From: DASVVT01 sp036386415
GTDB lineage: Bacteria; Acidobacteriota; Blastocatellia; Pyrinomonadales; Pyrinomonadaceae
Length of the DNA: 64,000 nucleotides
Reading direction: 5' to 3'
Assembly (NCBI GenBank): GCA_036386415.1
Contig: DASVVT010000084.1
Coordinates: 124,001 to 188,000, forward strand
The notes under the pieces were generated by a model. The model was not told the DNA's origin and ran no database searches. It was given only the letters and a program-made list of their open reading frames with translations. Positions 53,594-61,692 of this stretch are shown one piece after another. The translations under genes were made by a program, and so were the position numbers. Within the stretch, counting starts at the first letter, position 1, and each line of letters begins with the position of its first letter.

Positions 53594-55591
53594 ATGGCTT
53601 CGGCATTTATCATTCGACCCTTCGGAACCAAGAAGGGGATAGACTTTGAGCGCGTTGAAAAAGAGTTGATAGAGCCTGCGCTGAAAGGGCATAAGCTCGT
53701 CGGACGCACGACAGCCGATTCGCTCAAACAGGGGAACATTCGCACAGATATGTTCCAGCGGCTGCTGACCGCCGACGTGGTGGTCGTGGATATTTCCATC
53801 AGCAACGCCAATGTCTTTTACGAGCTTGGAATTCGTCATGCCCTGCGCAACAAGCGTACGTTCATGATTCGAGGCTCAAGCTCCACTCTCCCTCCTGATG
53901 AAGTTCCATTCGATCTGAGAACGGATCGCTACCTCTCCTACGAGGTGGAAAATCCTGGGGCAGCCCTCGCAGAACTTAAAGAGGGGTTGCGGCAGACGCT
54001 GCTCTCGGACGACAAAGACAGCCCCGTTTTTCAACTGCTGCCTGAATTGGTGGAGCAGGACAAGTCTAGCTTTCTGGCCGTGCCGAGAGATTTTCAGGAA
54101 GAGGTTGAGCGTGCTCAAGGTCAGGACAAGCGGCGCTATCAGTGGGGCGACCTCAAATTGCTGGAAACAGAGGTGCGCGGTTTTCAGTGGGAGATCGAGG
54201 GGCTGCGAGTCGTGGGTCGCGCGCAATTTGACACAAAGGCGCATGAAGACGCGCGCGACACCTGGGAGGCCGTTCGCGTCTACGACCCGAATGACAAGGA
54301 AGCGAACCTCAGGCTTGGCACGATCTACCATCGGCAGGGCAATCTGGTCGAGTCCAACATCGCGCTACAACGCGTTCTGGCAAATAAGAACACCAGTCAA
54401 GGGGAACGCGCCGAGGCACATTCGTTGATCGGTCGCAACTTGAAAGAAAGGTGGAAAGCCACCTGGACTGATCTGCCCGCCGAGCAGCGACAGGAGGCGG
54501 CGCTGCGCTCTCCTTTTCTAGAGCACTCATACGAAGAGTACAAGAAGGGGTTTAGTGAAGACCTCAATCATTACTACTCTGGCATCAACGCGCTGGGAAT
54601 GCTCACAACAATGACGACCTTGGCGACCGCTTTGCCTGCCCTCTGGAATGGAGGTTTTCAAGATGACGAAGAGGGGGAGCGGCAACTCAGAAAGAAGACG
54701 GATGAACTGGCGAAGTTGAGCGGCAGCGTAACGATGTCGCTCGAAGCGGCAAAGGCTCGCATGGAACGTGGCGGAAAGGTGGATATGTGGATCAGCATCA
54801 CGCTCGCTGACCTTGCCTGTCTAACTTCCAAACGGCCTCTCTTCGTCGCAGATCAATACCGCAAAGCACTCGCCGCTGCTCAAGACTTTGATACGGATTC
54901 GGTGTGCAATCAGCTAGCCATCTACCAGCAGCTTGGAGTTGTGACGGAAAACGTTACCGAAGCTCTCAAGGCCATTCCGATCTATAAAAAGAGCGAAGAG
55001 GAGGAGCCGCCCTATGTCCTGTTCTTCACAGGCCACCGCATTGATGCTAAGACGCGTGATAAGCCGCGCTTCCCCGCCAGTAAAGAAGGCGTTGCGAGGC
55101 TCGCTATTAAAGAGGCAGTCGAGAAAGAGTTGAAGCGCGTCGAAGGCCAGATGATCGGCATCGCGGGCGGCGCATCGGGCGGCGACATCATCTTTCAAGA
55201 AGTCTGCGCCGAGTTGAACATTCCGACGCTCCTCTATCTGGCGATGCCGAGAGACGAATATGTTAAGGAGTCCGTCCGCGACGCCGGGCCTCAATGGATT
55301 GATCGTTTTGATGCATTGTACAAGCGTCTGCCCCGGCGCGAGCTGGGTTCGTCTAAAGAGCTTCCGCGCTGGCTGCAAAACAAGTCTGACTATGGCATCT
55401 GGCAGCGCAACAATCTCTGGTCGCTGTACAACGCCATGGCGCGTGGCAGCAGCTACGTCACGCTCATCGCTTTGTGGGACGGTGAACAGGGAGATGGGCC
55501 AGGCGGAACGAAGGATATGATGACGAGGGCCGACGAGAGCGGCGCCAAGACCATCATCCTCCCTACGAAGGAAATCTTCGGCCTGGCATAA
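53594..55591 (+). CDS. DRHyd-TPR-SLOG putative nucleotide-sensing conflict protein
   Basis: 665 residues from ATG 53594 behind GAGGTGG; a GTG at 53582 overlapping the patatin stop would add four. Residues 1-125 resemble nucleoside 2-deoxyribosyltransferase/hydrolase-like (DRHyd) domains: FIIRPFGTKKGIDF, GNIRTDMFQRLLTADVVVVDIS, NANVFYELGIRHALR, PFDL. About 160-470 is a TPR array of the TPR-S/'TRAFs-binding' kind (DTWEAVRVYDPNDKEANLRLGTIYHRQGN, NHYYSGINALGML). About 475-605 looks like a SLOG domain: LFFTGHRID, MIGIAGGASGGDIIFQEVCAELNIPTLLYLAMP, VKESVRDAGPQWIDRFDAL. These domains process or sense nucleotides in bacterial conflict systems. The first two also form the sensory region of animal ASK kinases. 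Confidence 0.8.
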   Translation: MASAFIIRPFGTKKGIDFERVEKELIEPALKGHKLVGRTTADSLKQGNIRTDMFQRLLTADVVVVDISISNANVFYELGIRHALRNKRTFMIRGSSSTLPPDEVPFDLRTDRYLSYEVENPGAALAELKEGLRQTLLSDDKDSPVFQLLPELVEQDKSSFLAVPRDFQEEVERAQGQDKRRYQWGDLKLLETEVRGFQWEIEGLRVVGRAQFDTKAHEDARDTWEAVRVYDPNDKEANLRLGTIYHRQGNLVESNIALQRVLANKNTSQGERAEAHSLIGRNLKERWKATWTDLPAEQRQEAALRSPFLEHSYEEYKKGFSEDLNHYYSGINALGMLTTMTTLATALPALWNGGFQDDEEGERQLRKKTDELAKLSGSVTMSLEAAKARMERGGKVDMWISITLADLACLTSKRPLFVADQYRKALAAAQDFDTDSVCNQLAIYQQLGVVTENVTEALKAIPIYKKSEEEEPPYVLFFTGHRIDAKTRDKPRFPASKEGVARLAIKEAVEKELKRVEGQMIGIAGGASGGDIIFQEVCAELNIPTLLYLAMPRDEYVKESVRDAGPQWIDRFDALYKRLPRRELGSSKELPRWLQNKSDYGIWQRNNLWSLYNAMARGSSYVTLIALWDGEQGDGPGGTKDMMTRADESGAKTIILPTKEIFGLA

Positions 55592-55656
55592 CTATCAGCC
55601 CGCCTGTTCCGTTCAGGAATTTACAGACGGACAGAAAAACTTAGCTCAGAGACGCA

Positions 55657-55707
55657 GACAGGCCGCAGGGACTAGTATATCTTCCTACTCTCTCTCTGCG
55701 GCCTGTC
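55657..55707 (+). terminator. Strong hairpin after the patatin cassette
   Basis: GACAGGCCGCAG (55657-55668) pairs perfectly with CTGCGGCCTGTC (55696-55707); the 27-base loop includes pyrimidine-rich CTACTCTCTCT. It lies 66 bases after the DRHyd-TPR-SLOG stop. It would end the cassette transcript and is not one of the tandem-repeat families. Confidence 0.65.
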
Positions 55708-55800
55708 TCGCGTTCGATCTACATCGTCATACGCCCAATCGAAAATCCCTCCTCTTTTGTAATCTATGTTATTTTAAATCCACCTCCAAAAGGTTAAGGA

Positions 55801-56655
55801 TTGAAGGCCGTGACAGCTACTGGCGAAGCATTGTTTCCCTTTTCCGATCTTACCCTCTCGCGTCGTCTCGAAAAGACGGAGGCGCAGAGTAATGTGGATT
55901 TCGTAGAAGCGCGGTCGCAAGCCTTTCCTGAGCGAGGCGCTCGTTGGATCGAGGTCGCCGGAGCTTATGTGATGTACGACGGAGCGGCGTCCCCGCTCAC
56001 ACAGACTTTCGGGCTCGGGCTATTTGAACCGGCCACGAGCGCCGCTTTGAATGAGATAGAAGAGTTCTACAGAGAGCGTGGGGCGGGCGTGTTTCATGAA
56101 GTGAGCCCGCTCGCAGACCCGTCTTTACTGGCTCTGCTCAACGAGCGCGGCTATCAGCCAATCGAATTCACGAGCGTGATGTATCGACCCATTGACAACG
56201 ACTTCCAGCTCAAGGCGTCTCGCAACGAGAAGATACAGGTGCGGCGGATTCAGGATAGTGAGCGTCGGCTCTGGGCACGGACAGCCGCTCGTGGCTGGAG
56301 CGAGTTCACAGAGCTTGGCGACTTCATGCTGGAGATGGAGCAGGTTAATGCCATCAGACGAGACGCGCTTTCGTTCCTGGCGGAACTGGATGGGCAATCA
56401 ATCGCGACAGGCGCATTGATTATCTGCGACGGAGTTGCGCTACTGGCCGGAGCCAGCACCATCCCGGAAGGACGCAGGCAGGGCGCTCAACTGGCTCTAC
56501 TTGAGAGCCGTTTGCGCTACGCCGCCGAACATGGGTGCGATATTGCCATGATCGGAGCGCAGCCGGGCAGCGCCTCGCAACGCAATGCCGAGCGGCATGG
56601 CTTCCGCATCGCCTATACTCGTATCAAATGGCATCTTCCCCAGCGCGACGCATGA
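55801..56655 (+). CDS. GNAT-family N-acetyltransferase
   Basis: The 284-residue protein starts at TTG 55801 after AAGGTTAAGGA. It seems to be a tandem or two-lobed GNAT. The N-terminal half has FHEVSPLADPSLLALLNERGYQPIEFTSVMYRPI, typical of the beta-strand and GY motif. The C-terminal half has LAELDGQSIATGALIICDGVALLAGASTIPEGRRQGAQLALLESRL, covering the acetyl-CoA loop (R-x-x-G-A/G), and ASQRNAERHGFRIAYTR. The substrate is unknown. It is 15 bases upstream of the MOSC gene and probably co-transcribed. Confidence 0.82.
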   Translation: MKAVTATGEALFPFSDLTLSRRLEKTEAQSNVDFVEARSQAFPERGARWIEVAGAYVMYDGAASPLTQTFGLGLFEPATSAALNEIEEFYRERGAGVFHEVSPLADPSLLALLNERGYQPIEFTSVMYRPIDNDFQLKASRNEKIQVRRIQDSERRLWARTAARGWSEFTELGDFMLEMEQVNAIRRDALSFLAELDGQSIATGALIICDGVALLAGASTIPEGRRQGAQLALLESRLRYAAEHGCDIAMIGAQPGSASQRNAERHGFRIAYTRIKWHLPQRDA

Positions 56656-56670
56656 AAAGGCGCTCACGTC

Positions 56671-57222
56671 ATGATTAATACGGATCAAATAGCTTCTGGC
56701 CTGGATGACGTGCTGGCCTCCCCGAACGACGAGGGGGCGTTGGAATTAATCGTCATCCGTCCGTCTTTTGGAGCACGCGAATTTCGACAGAAGGTCTATA
56801 TCTCACCGGAGGGCGGAGTTGAGGGCGACCGCTGGGTACACTCGCCCTGGCTCAAGCTCGCGGATGGTCGACCCGACCCGCGCGCTCAAATATCAATAAT
56901 GAATGCACGCATTCTGAGACTGATCTCCGGGGACGAAGAGAGCCGGATGCGGCTGGCGGGCGATAATCTCATCGTCGATCTCAACCTGAGCGCAGATAAT
57001 CTCAACCCTGGGCAGAGGCTTTCGGTCGGCGAAGCTGTTGTCGAGATTACAGACGCAGCGCACAGGGGCTGCGGCAAGTTTCTGTCCAGGTACGGGAAGG
57101 ACGCCGTCAAATTTATCAACTCGGCCAAAGGCAAGCATCTTCACCTGCGCGGGCGGTTTGCGCAAATCATCAGACCGGGCATGGTCTGCGTCGGGGATAG
57201 AGTCTGCAAAGTGCAGCCGTAA
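56671..57222 (+). CDS. MOSC-domain protein
   Basis: The 183-residue protein is mostly one MOSC domain: LIVIRPSFGAREFRQKVYISPEGGVEGDRW, PRAQISIMNARILRLI, GDNLIVDLNLSADNLNPGQRLSVG, VVEITDAAHRGCGKFLSRYGKDAVKFIN. The cysteine in HRGCGKF corresponds to the conserved MOSC residue thought to carry sulfur or bind molybdenum cofactor. Such single-domain proteins resemble YiiM and may detoxify N-hydroxylated compounds or deliver sulfur. Repeat element C2 begins at its TAA stop. Confidence 0.85.
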   Translation: MINTDQIASGLDDVLASPNDEGALELIVIRPSFGAREFRQKVYISPEGGVEGDRWVHSPWLKLADGRPDPRAQISIMNARILRLISGDEESRMRLAGDNLIVDLNLSADNLNPGQRLSVGEAVVEITDAAHRGCGKFLSRYGKDAVKFINSAKGKHLHLRGRFAQIIRPGMVCVGDRVCKVQP

Positions 57223-57382
57223 AGCGCATTTCAATTGAGCGTTGGGAAAAGGAGAAAATTAAACGCCAAGGACGCCAAGAAGAATAAGACGCAAAGAGCG
57301 CAAAGGTTCCTCTTCGCGTACTTTGCGAGTACTCCTTTGCGTTTAAAGTTTTTCCGTCCTTCTCACATTGAATTTCGGATCA
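57223..57382. repeat. Family C repeat element (C2)
   Basis: The element begins GCGCATTTCAATTGAGCG and continues into TTAAACGCCAAGGACGCC-type repeats, a loop, and the inverse ending CTCCTTTGCGTTTAAAG. The first 45 bases match, in inverse orientation, the right end of C4 at 60490-60534. It fills the gap between convergent MOSC and diacylglycerol-kinase-like genes. Confidence 0.87.
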
Positions 57383-58336
57383 TCATTGCGGGCAGCGCAC
57401 ACGCAGGGCTCCCGGCAGGATTTCAAAGGTCGCGGGAAGGCGACCCGGCAATTCACCATCGACTTCAATCGTCACCTGCGCTTCACGACTCACAGGTCTC
57501 ACAGCGACACGCTGTGCGTGCTGGTGGTAAACCTGCTGCATGGACAGATGCTTGCCCAGGTAGAGGCGTGGCGCGTTGACCAGGATTCTGCTTGCGCCGA
57601 GGTCACCTATCGTGATGATGTCGAAGCGGCCATCGTTGAGGCGTGCTTCGGGCGCGACCTTCATCCCGCCACCGAAATACCGTGCGTTGGCGACGCACAG
57701 GTTGGCGACCGTCAAGCGGCGCTCGCGTTTGCCGTCGAGTTGAACGTAGACGGTCGTCGTGGGCGAGGCGAGCGTCGTTTGCAGAGTGGCGACGGCGTAA
57801 GAGACCCTACCGCCAAGCCAGCGCGAGCGTGTCACGTTTGACAGGCGCGAGTTGTTTGTCTTGACGCGCTCGATCACCTCTCCGCTCATGCCAAACGAGG
57901 CTACTCCGAGAAAATATCTCGCCTCCAGCTCACCCGCATGATTGGTATAGGTGACGCGCCCTACGTCTATACGCCGCGTGCGTCCCATGCCGAGCGCGCG
58001 TGCGGCTGTGGCCGCGTGCATCGAAAGGCCGAGCGTGCGACGGAAGTCGCCGCCCGTACCGCTCGGCAGCAGACCCAGCTCGACATCGCGCCCTGATTCC
58101 AGAATTCCGTTGGCGACCTCAGAGGCAGTCCCATCGCCGCCGCAGGCAATGATCAGTTGCCTTCCCCTTCCGGCCTCAGTGGCGGCGAGCCGCCGCCCAT
58201 CGCCGGGCTGCTCCGTGAAGGCACAATTGAACGGCCCGAAATGCGTGCGCAGATCGCTCGCCACGCCAGGCCACGCCTCGCGCGTCGCGCCCCCTGCGGA
58301 AGCCGGATTGACAATCACAAGTGGCAATTCAGCCAT
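57383..58336 (-). CDS. Diacylglycerol kinase-like lipid kinase (DAGK catalytic domain)
   Basis: The 317-residue protein has LVIVNPASAGG at the N-terminus and the catalytic GGDGTASEVANGIL block at about 65-80, then LGLLPSGTGGDFRRTLGL. The C-terminal sandwich has VCVANARYFGGGMKVAPEARLNDGRFDIITIGDL and ends with a VDGELPGRLPATFEILPGALRV strand pair. This is the YegS/DgkB/LCB5 family, which phosphorylates diacylglycerol or related lipids with ATP. PlsC and the large acyltransferase enzyme elsewhere in the window fit phospholipid metabolism. It is flanked by C2 and C3. Confidence 0.93.
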   Translation of the reverse strand: MAELPLVIVNPASAGGATREAWPGVASDLRTHFGPFNCAFTEQPGDGRRLAATEAGRGRQLIIACGGDGTASEVANGILESGRDVELGLLPSGTGGDFRRTLGLSMHAATAARALGMGRTRRIDVGRVTYTNHAGELEARYFLGVASFGMSGEVIERVKTNNSRLSNVTRSRWLGGRVSYAVATLQTTLASPTTTVYVQLDGKRERRLTVANLCVANARYFGGGMKVAPEARLNDGRFDIITIGDLGASRILVNAPRLYLGKHLSMQQVYHQHAQRVAVRPVSREAQVTIEVDGELPGRLPATFEILPGALRVRCPQ

Positions 58337-58369
58337 GATCAGGTCTCATTTTGTCATTATTCTGCGGCG

Positions 58370-58540
58370 TGAAATTCCATGCATTGAGCATAAGGAAAGA
58401 AGAGCATGAAACGCAAAGGACGCCAAGAAGAGGAAGACGCAGAGAGCGCAAAAGGATTCTTCTTCGCGTACTTTGCGAGTCTTCCTTTGCGCCCTTTGCG
58501 TTTAATGTTTTCCGTTCCTGCCAATAACACCCGCTCTAAC
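58370..58540. repeat. Family C repeat element (C3)
   Basis: AAACGCAAAGGACGCCAAGA repeats (from 58408) and the inverse ending CTTTGCGCCCTTTGCGTTTA (to 58505) enclose TTCTTCTTCGCGTACTTTGC, a loop nearly identical to that of C2. The right flank CCCGCTCTAAC resembles the C4 terminus. Confidence 0.85.
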
Positions 58541-58542
58541 TT

Positions 58543-60024
58543 TTACGGCTTCGGCTGGCCGCCTTTGTCTTCAACATTCTTGGTGTCGCTCTGTTTGCGT
58601 AAGACATTCTTGAGGCCGAAGAGCGATTCCAGAGCGTCTTGCCAGAATGGCGCACCGACGCTGAGCAGTAAGGCCATGATGATCCAGCCAAGCAGACTGT
58701 GAGAGATTCCACCCGCTGTAAAGTTGGGCTTGCTCTGCCAGATCGGATTGAACCCCAGACCTGTGTAGAGATTTGCGTTGCTGCTCACGTCCTTCGCCGT
58801 CTCCTGATACCACTGTTTGATGCTTTGCGCTGCGGCCTGATCGCCCTTCGCCAAACTATCTTCATATCGCTTCGACAAGTCGTCCCTCATTTGCAAGAGG
58901 TTGCCGCGCAGGGTGTCGTTGCCCGCGATGTTTTTATAAACGTCGAAAAAGTTGGCGTTGAGCAGGATCACAACGGCGAGGCTGATGACCACCCCCCAAG
59001 TCTTCATACTACGCGCGTAGCGTTCCTCGAAACTCTGCATGACCGTATCGAACCATGTCTCAGCTCTCGTGAGGCCGGCAAGAAGTTGGTCAACGGCACG
59101 GTCGAAGCGCGCTACGCCGCGCGCAATGATCCGCAAGGTGTCCGCCCCTTTGGTCAGCGCGGCGGCAGCGGCATCGCCGTGCGGGTCTTGCGCGGCTCTC
59201 GCCAACTGCTCCTCGACGGCCTTCTGCGCTTCCGAGATGAGATCGGAGATGTCATCCAATCTAATCGTGCGCAGCTTGTTGATGTCTTGCAAGAGCGTGG
59301 CAGAAGTGAGTGCCTTCCCCGGTCCGGCTGGACGATTTTCGCCCGCTCTCTTTGCAGCTTCCGCATCAGCAGGCTGGCCGGAGCTTTGCGCGTCCGTATC
59401 ATCGGGCGATGCTTCCGTCCCCGGCACGACCTCGCCCTGCAAGTAAGCCTCTATATCGTTGAGGAGCGGTCGTAGCGCGCCTTGCATCTGCGCCAGCTTA
59501 ACCCTCGACTCTTCGCTCAAGTGTTGAGAGAACTTGCTCGGCTGGAACTCATCTATGGTCGTGGCTAACTCTATAAACTCGTTGTAGGCAGAGTCCAGCA
59601 GTTTCGTGAAGTCCGGCGTGAGGATATGCGGCATGACCGAGCCGAGCACTTTCAGCAAGTCCTGCTTGGCAATCGAGTCTAACATCAGTTGGCCTCTTTG
59701 CGAGACGCGCCCCGCCTCCTCAAATCTCTTCTTCACCTCGACATAGAGGTTTTTGACTCTCGGGTTGTACTCAGCCGGGTGCTCACCCATGAAGATGCGC
59801 ATCAGCGGCGAATTTTGCACCAGCCGCTTCAAAAACCCCGTGGGCACGGGCGGCTTCTCGTCGAGGATATGCTCGAAGAGATCAACCAGCGAGTCTTCGA
59901 TCTGGCGGGATTTGATCTTGAGAAGTTTCTTTAATCCCTGCTGCACAGACTGTACGACGAGACTCAGGATGAGCAGGACGATCACCATCGCGATAATTAC
60001 ATCGAGCGTGTTTGAGTTAATCAT
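58543..60024 (-). CDS. Membrane protein of unknown function
   Basis: The 493-residue protein has one N-terminal membrane segment (VIIAMVIVLLILSLVVQSV), a long soluble region with an Asp/Ser/Gln-rich linker (about 205-235), and helical segments (DISDLISEAQKAVEEQLARAAQ). A second membrane segment lies at about 340-360 (TWGVVISLAVVILLNANFFDVY) and a third near 435-452 (LLGWIIMALLLSVGAPFWQDAL). The S-x-G-A-P-F-W-x-D motif at the end of the last helix recurs in a family of uncharacterised bacterial membrane proteins. I cannot give a function. It is monocistronic between repeat C3 and a long upstream gap. Confidence 0.7.
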   Translation of the reverse strand: MINSNTLDVIIAMVIVLLILSLVVQSVQQGLKKLLKIKSRQIEDSLVDLFEHILDEKPPVPTGFLKRLVQNSPLMRIFMGEHPAEYNPRVKNLYVEVKKRFEEAGRVSQRGQLMLDSIAKQDLLKVLGSVMPHILTPDFTKLLDSAYNEFIELATTIDEFQPSKFSQHLSEESRVKLAQMQGALRPLLNDIEAYLQGEVVPGTEASPDDTDAQSSGQPADAEAAKRAGENRPAGPGKALTSATLLQDINKLRTIRLDDISDLISEAQKAVEEQLARAAQDPHGDAAAAALTKGADTLRIIARGVARFDRAVDQLLAGLTRAETWFDTVMQSFEERYARSMKTWGVVISLAVVILLNANFFDVYKNIAGNDTLRGNLLQMRDDLSKRYEDSLAKGDQAAAQSIKQWYQETAKDVSSNANLYTGLGFNPIWQSKPNFTAGGISHSLLGWIIMALLLSVGAPFWQDALESLFGLKNVLRKQSDTKNVEDKGGQPKP

Positions 60025-60695
60025 CAGTTTACTCCCTCGATAGTGGAAAGTGGCAGGCGCGCTTCGGCCAGAGCAGGTTCAACGCGCGACAGCGACAGGT
60101 CTTGCCATCTTGTACTTATGATTGCTGGGGAAGCGCGCCCCCTTACCGTTACCGTGTGGCCTAGATGTCGCGGTGACAAAAGTGTCTGCGCCGCTAAAGC
60201 ACGCGGGGTAGACGCGGATGAGAATTTCGCATGGCTTATATCTTAGCCATACCCTCCTGTCAATAATATTTTTCCTGAGAGCCATCCGAAACCTTCAGTC
60301 GAAGGTCAATTTCAAATCAGACAGAGCCTTCCTTTCAATTGAATTGCCAAAATCAATCGTCCTGCCTGCTGTCTCCTGGAGCGGATTTCATTTGCATGTA
60401 TGGAAAACTTAACCGCAAAGGGCGCAAAGGAAAAGCGCGCAAAGGGCGCAGAGAAGCAACTCCTCTGCGTCTTCTCCTTTGCGTCCTTTGCGTTTAATTC
60501 TCCTCTTTTCCTGACGCTCAATTGAAATCCGCTCTCGATAGCTATGTGATTTTGAGGGGAAATATTTCAGGAGCAAAAGGCTGTCAGTACAAAGTAGTAA
60601 TCTTGAGTTAGCGCAGACGGTTGGATGACTTTCAAATTTTTACCTTGGCTGCCTATTCTCTTCGGCAATAAGACCCTCAAAATCGCTTAAGCTCA
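60025..60695. other. Long intergenic region around family C element C4
   Basis: This gap of about 670 bases contains the promoter side of the membrane-protein gene and the 3' side of the PlsC gene. Apart from element C4 (60379-60534) I see no gene. Stretches at 60230-60320 and 60535-60690 are AT-richer than neighbouring genes. Confidence 0.5.
60379..60534. mobile_element. Family C element with terminal inverted repeats (C4, MITE-like)
   Basis: GAGCGGATTTCATTTG (60379-60394) and CAATTGAAATCCGCTC (60519-60534) are 16-bp terminal inverted repeats with one mismatch. They enclose AACCGCAAAGGGCGCAAAGG repeats and the inverse ending CTTTGCGTCCTTTGCGTTTA. The 156-base unit has no coding capacity. 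No target duplication is obvious. It is the best-bounded copy of family C. Confidence 0.75.
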
Positions 60696-61517
60696 TCACT
60701 CATTGCTTATTGCGAAAGCCTCACTACTTATCATCTTCTTAGCGTGCATCGCGCGGTCTTCTTCCCCAAGCTCCGCGATCTTGCTCATCGCTAAATCCGC
60801 GATCTCTTTATAGGTGCGCACGTGATCTTTCTTCAAGAGGTAGGGCGCAAGATCGAGCGGTGCGCCGAAGCGTACGCGGATCGGCTCACCACCAGTCCAG
60901 TTGCTGTGTATCTGTCGCAGCAGGTTGTTGCCGAGCCCTGCGATAAAGACGGGGATGACTTGCGGCGCGGCGTCTTTGATCAGTTTGCCGACGCCCGGTT
61001 GAGCACGCAGATAAGAATAAGGGTCGCTGCTTTTGTTGCGCGTGCCTTCGGGATGAAAGCCTATGACGTGCCCGCCCCCCTCGCGGCAGAGTGCTGTGAG
61101 CAGGCGCATCGAATACTTGTCGAACTCGCGCTTGTCCACGAGCGGGTTCTCGCCCCCGGCGAAGAAGGGCGGGTACATAGACCACCAGCCCATCAACATG
61201 TTGACGGGCAGCCCCAGCAGCGAATCATAAAAGAAGCGCCCGCGCACCGGAAAAAACAGCCTCTTCGACCAGCGCGTCCCGCGAAAGAGCACGGTCGAGA
61301 CGCAATACATATCGAAGAACGAGCGGTGATTGGCGACGAGCAGGATGGGGCGCTCGTGCGAGGCGGTCTCGACGTGTTCGAGACCGTAGACGCGCATCAG
61401 GTTATAGGTCGCCAGGTGAATCCAGGTTGCGCCGATCCAGCGCTGGCACCACGTCCAGAAACGTTTGGCGCGCCCCTGGTTCATGCGGTGCACGAAGCGA
61501 AAGCAGAAACGCTCCAT
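60696..61517 (-). CDS. PlsC-type 1-acyl-glycerol-3-phosphate acyltransferase
   Basis: I prefer ATG 61517 (MERFCFRFVHRMNQ, about 273 residues). An ATG at 61613 would add 32 residues, part of which (TTDNGQRTTDKHQ) is encoded by family E repeats. Catalytic blocks are LVANHRSFFDMY (His-x4-Asp), FFPVRGRFFYDSLLG, VIGFHPEGTRNKSSD (substrate-binding EGTR) and VIPVFIAGLGNN. The enzyme adds a second acyl chain to lysophosphatidate or a related acceptor at the membrane. It is unusual in having a hydrophobic WHMLMGWWSMYPPFF-like middle segment. Its ALVHEV-like helical end carries no extra domain. Confidence 0.86.
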   Translation of the reverse strand: MERFCFRFVHRMNQGRAKRFWTWCQRWIGATWIHLATYNLMRVYGLEHVETASHERPILLVANHRSFFDMYCVSTVLFRGTRWSKRLFFPVRGRFFYDSLLGLPVNMLMGWWSMYPPFFAGGENPLVDKREFDKYSMRLLTALCREGGGHVIGFHPEGTRNKSSDPYSYLRAQPGVGKLIKDAAPQVIPVFIAGLGNNLLRQIHSNWTGGEPIRVRFGAPLDLAPYLLKKDHVRTYKEIADLAMSKIAELGEEDRAMHAKKMISSEAFAISNE

Positions 61518-61566
61518 GCCTGAGAGCACTACAAGCTCTTCAGGCGTCGGCTCAGGGGTTTGATGT

Positions 61567-61692
61567 TTGTCCGTTGTCCGTTGTCCGTTGTCCGTTGTCT
61601 CTCTCTCGTTCATCGCTGCTGTCCAATTAAACCATTCAACTCATCAAACATAAAAAAACAACGGACTACTGACCACTGACAACGGACAGTTT
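61567..61692. repeat. Family E repeat element (E1)
   Basis: TTGTCCGTTGTCCGTTGTCC (61567-61600) and the inverse CAACGGACTACTGACCACTG...ACAACGGACAG (61661-61690) flank a longer AT-rich centre (61601-61660). It fills the metH-plsC gap. It touches the metH TAA (61695-61693) and reads into the alternative plsC N-terminus. Confidence 0.82.

Noticed and set aside
52407..55591. Standard CBASS operon
   Set aside because: A CapV-like patatin is present, but there is no CD-NTase, Cap2/Cap3 or HORMA/TRIP13 gene next to it.
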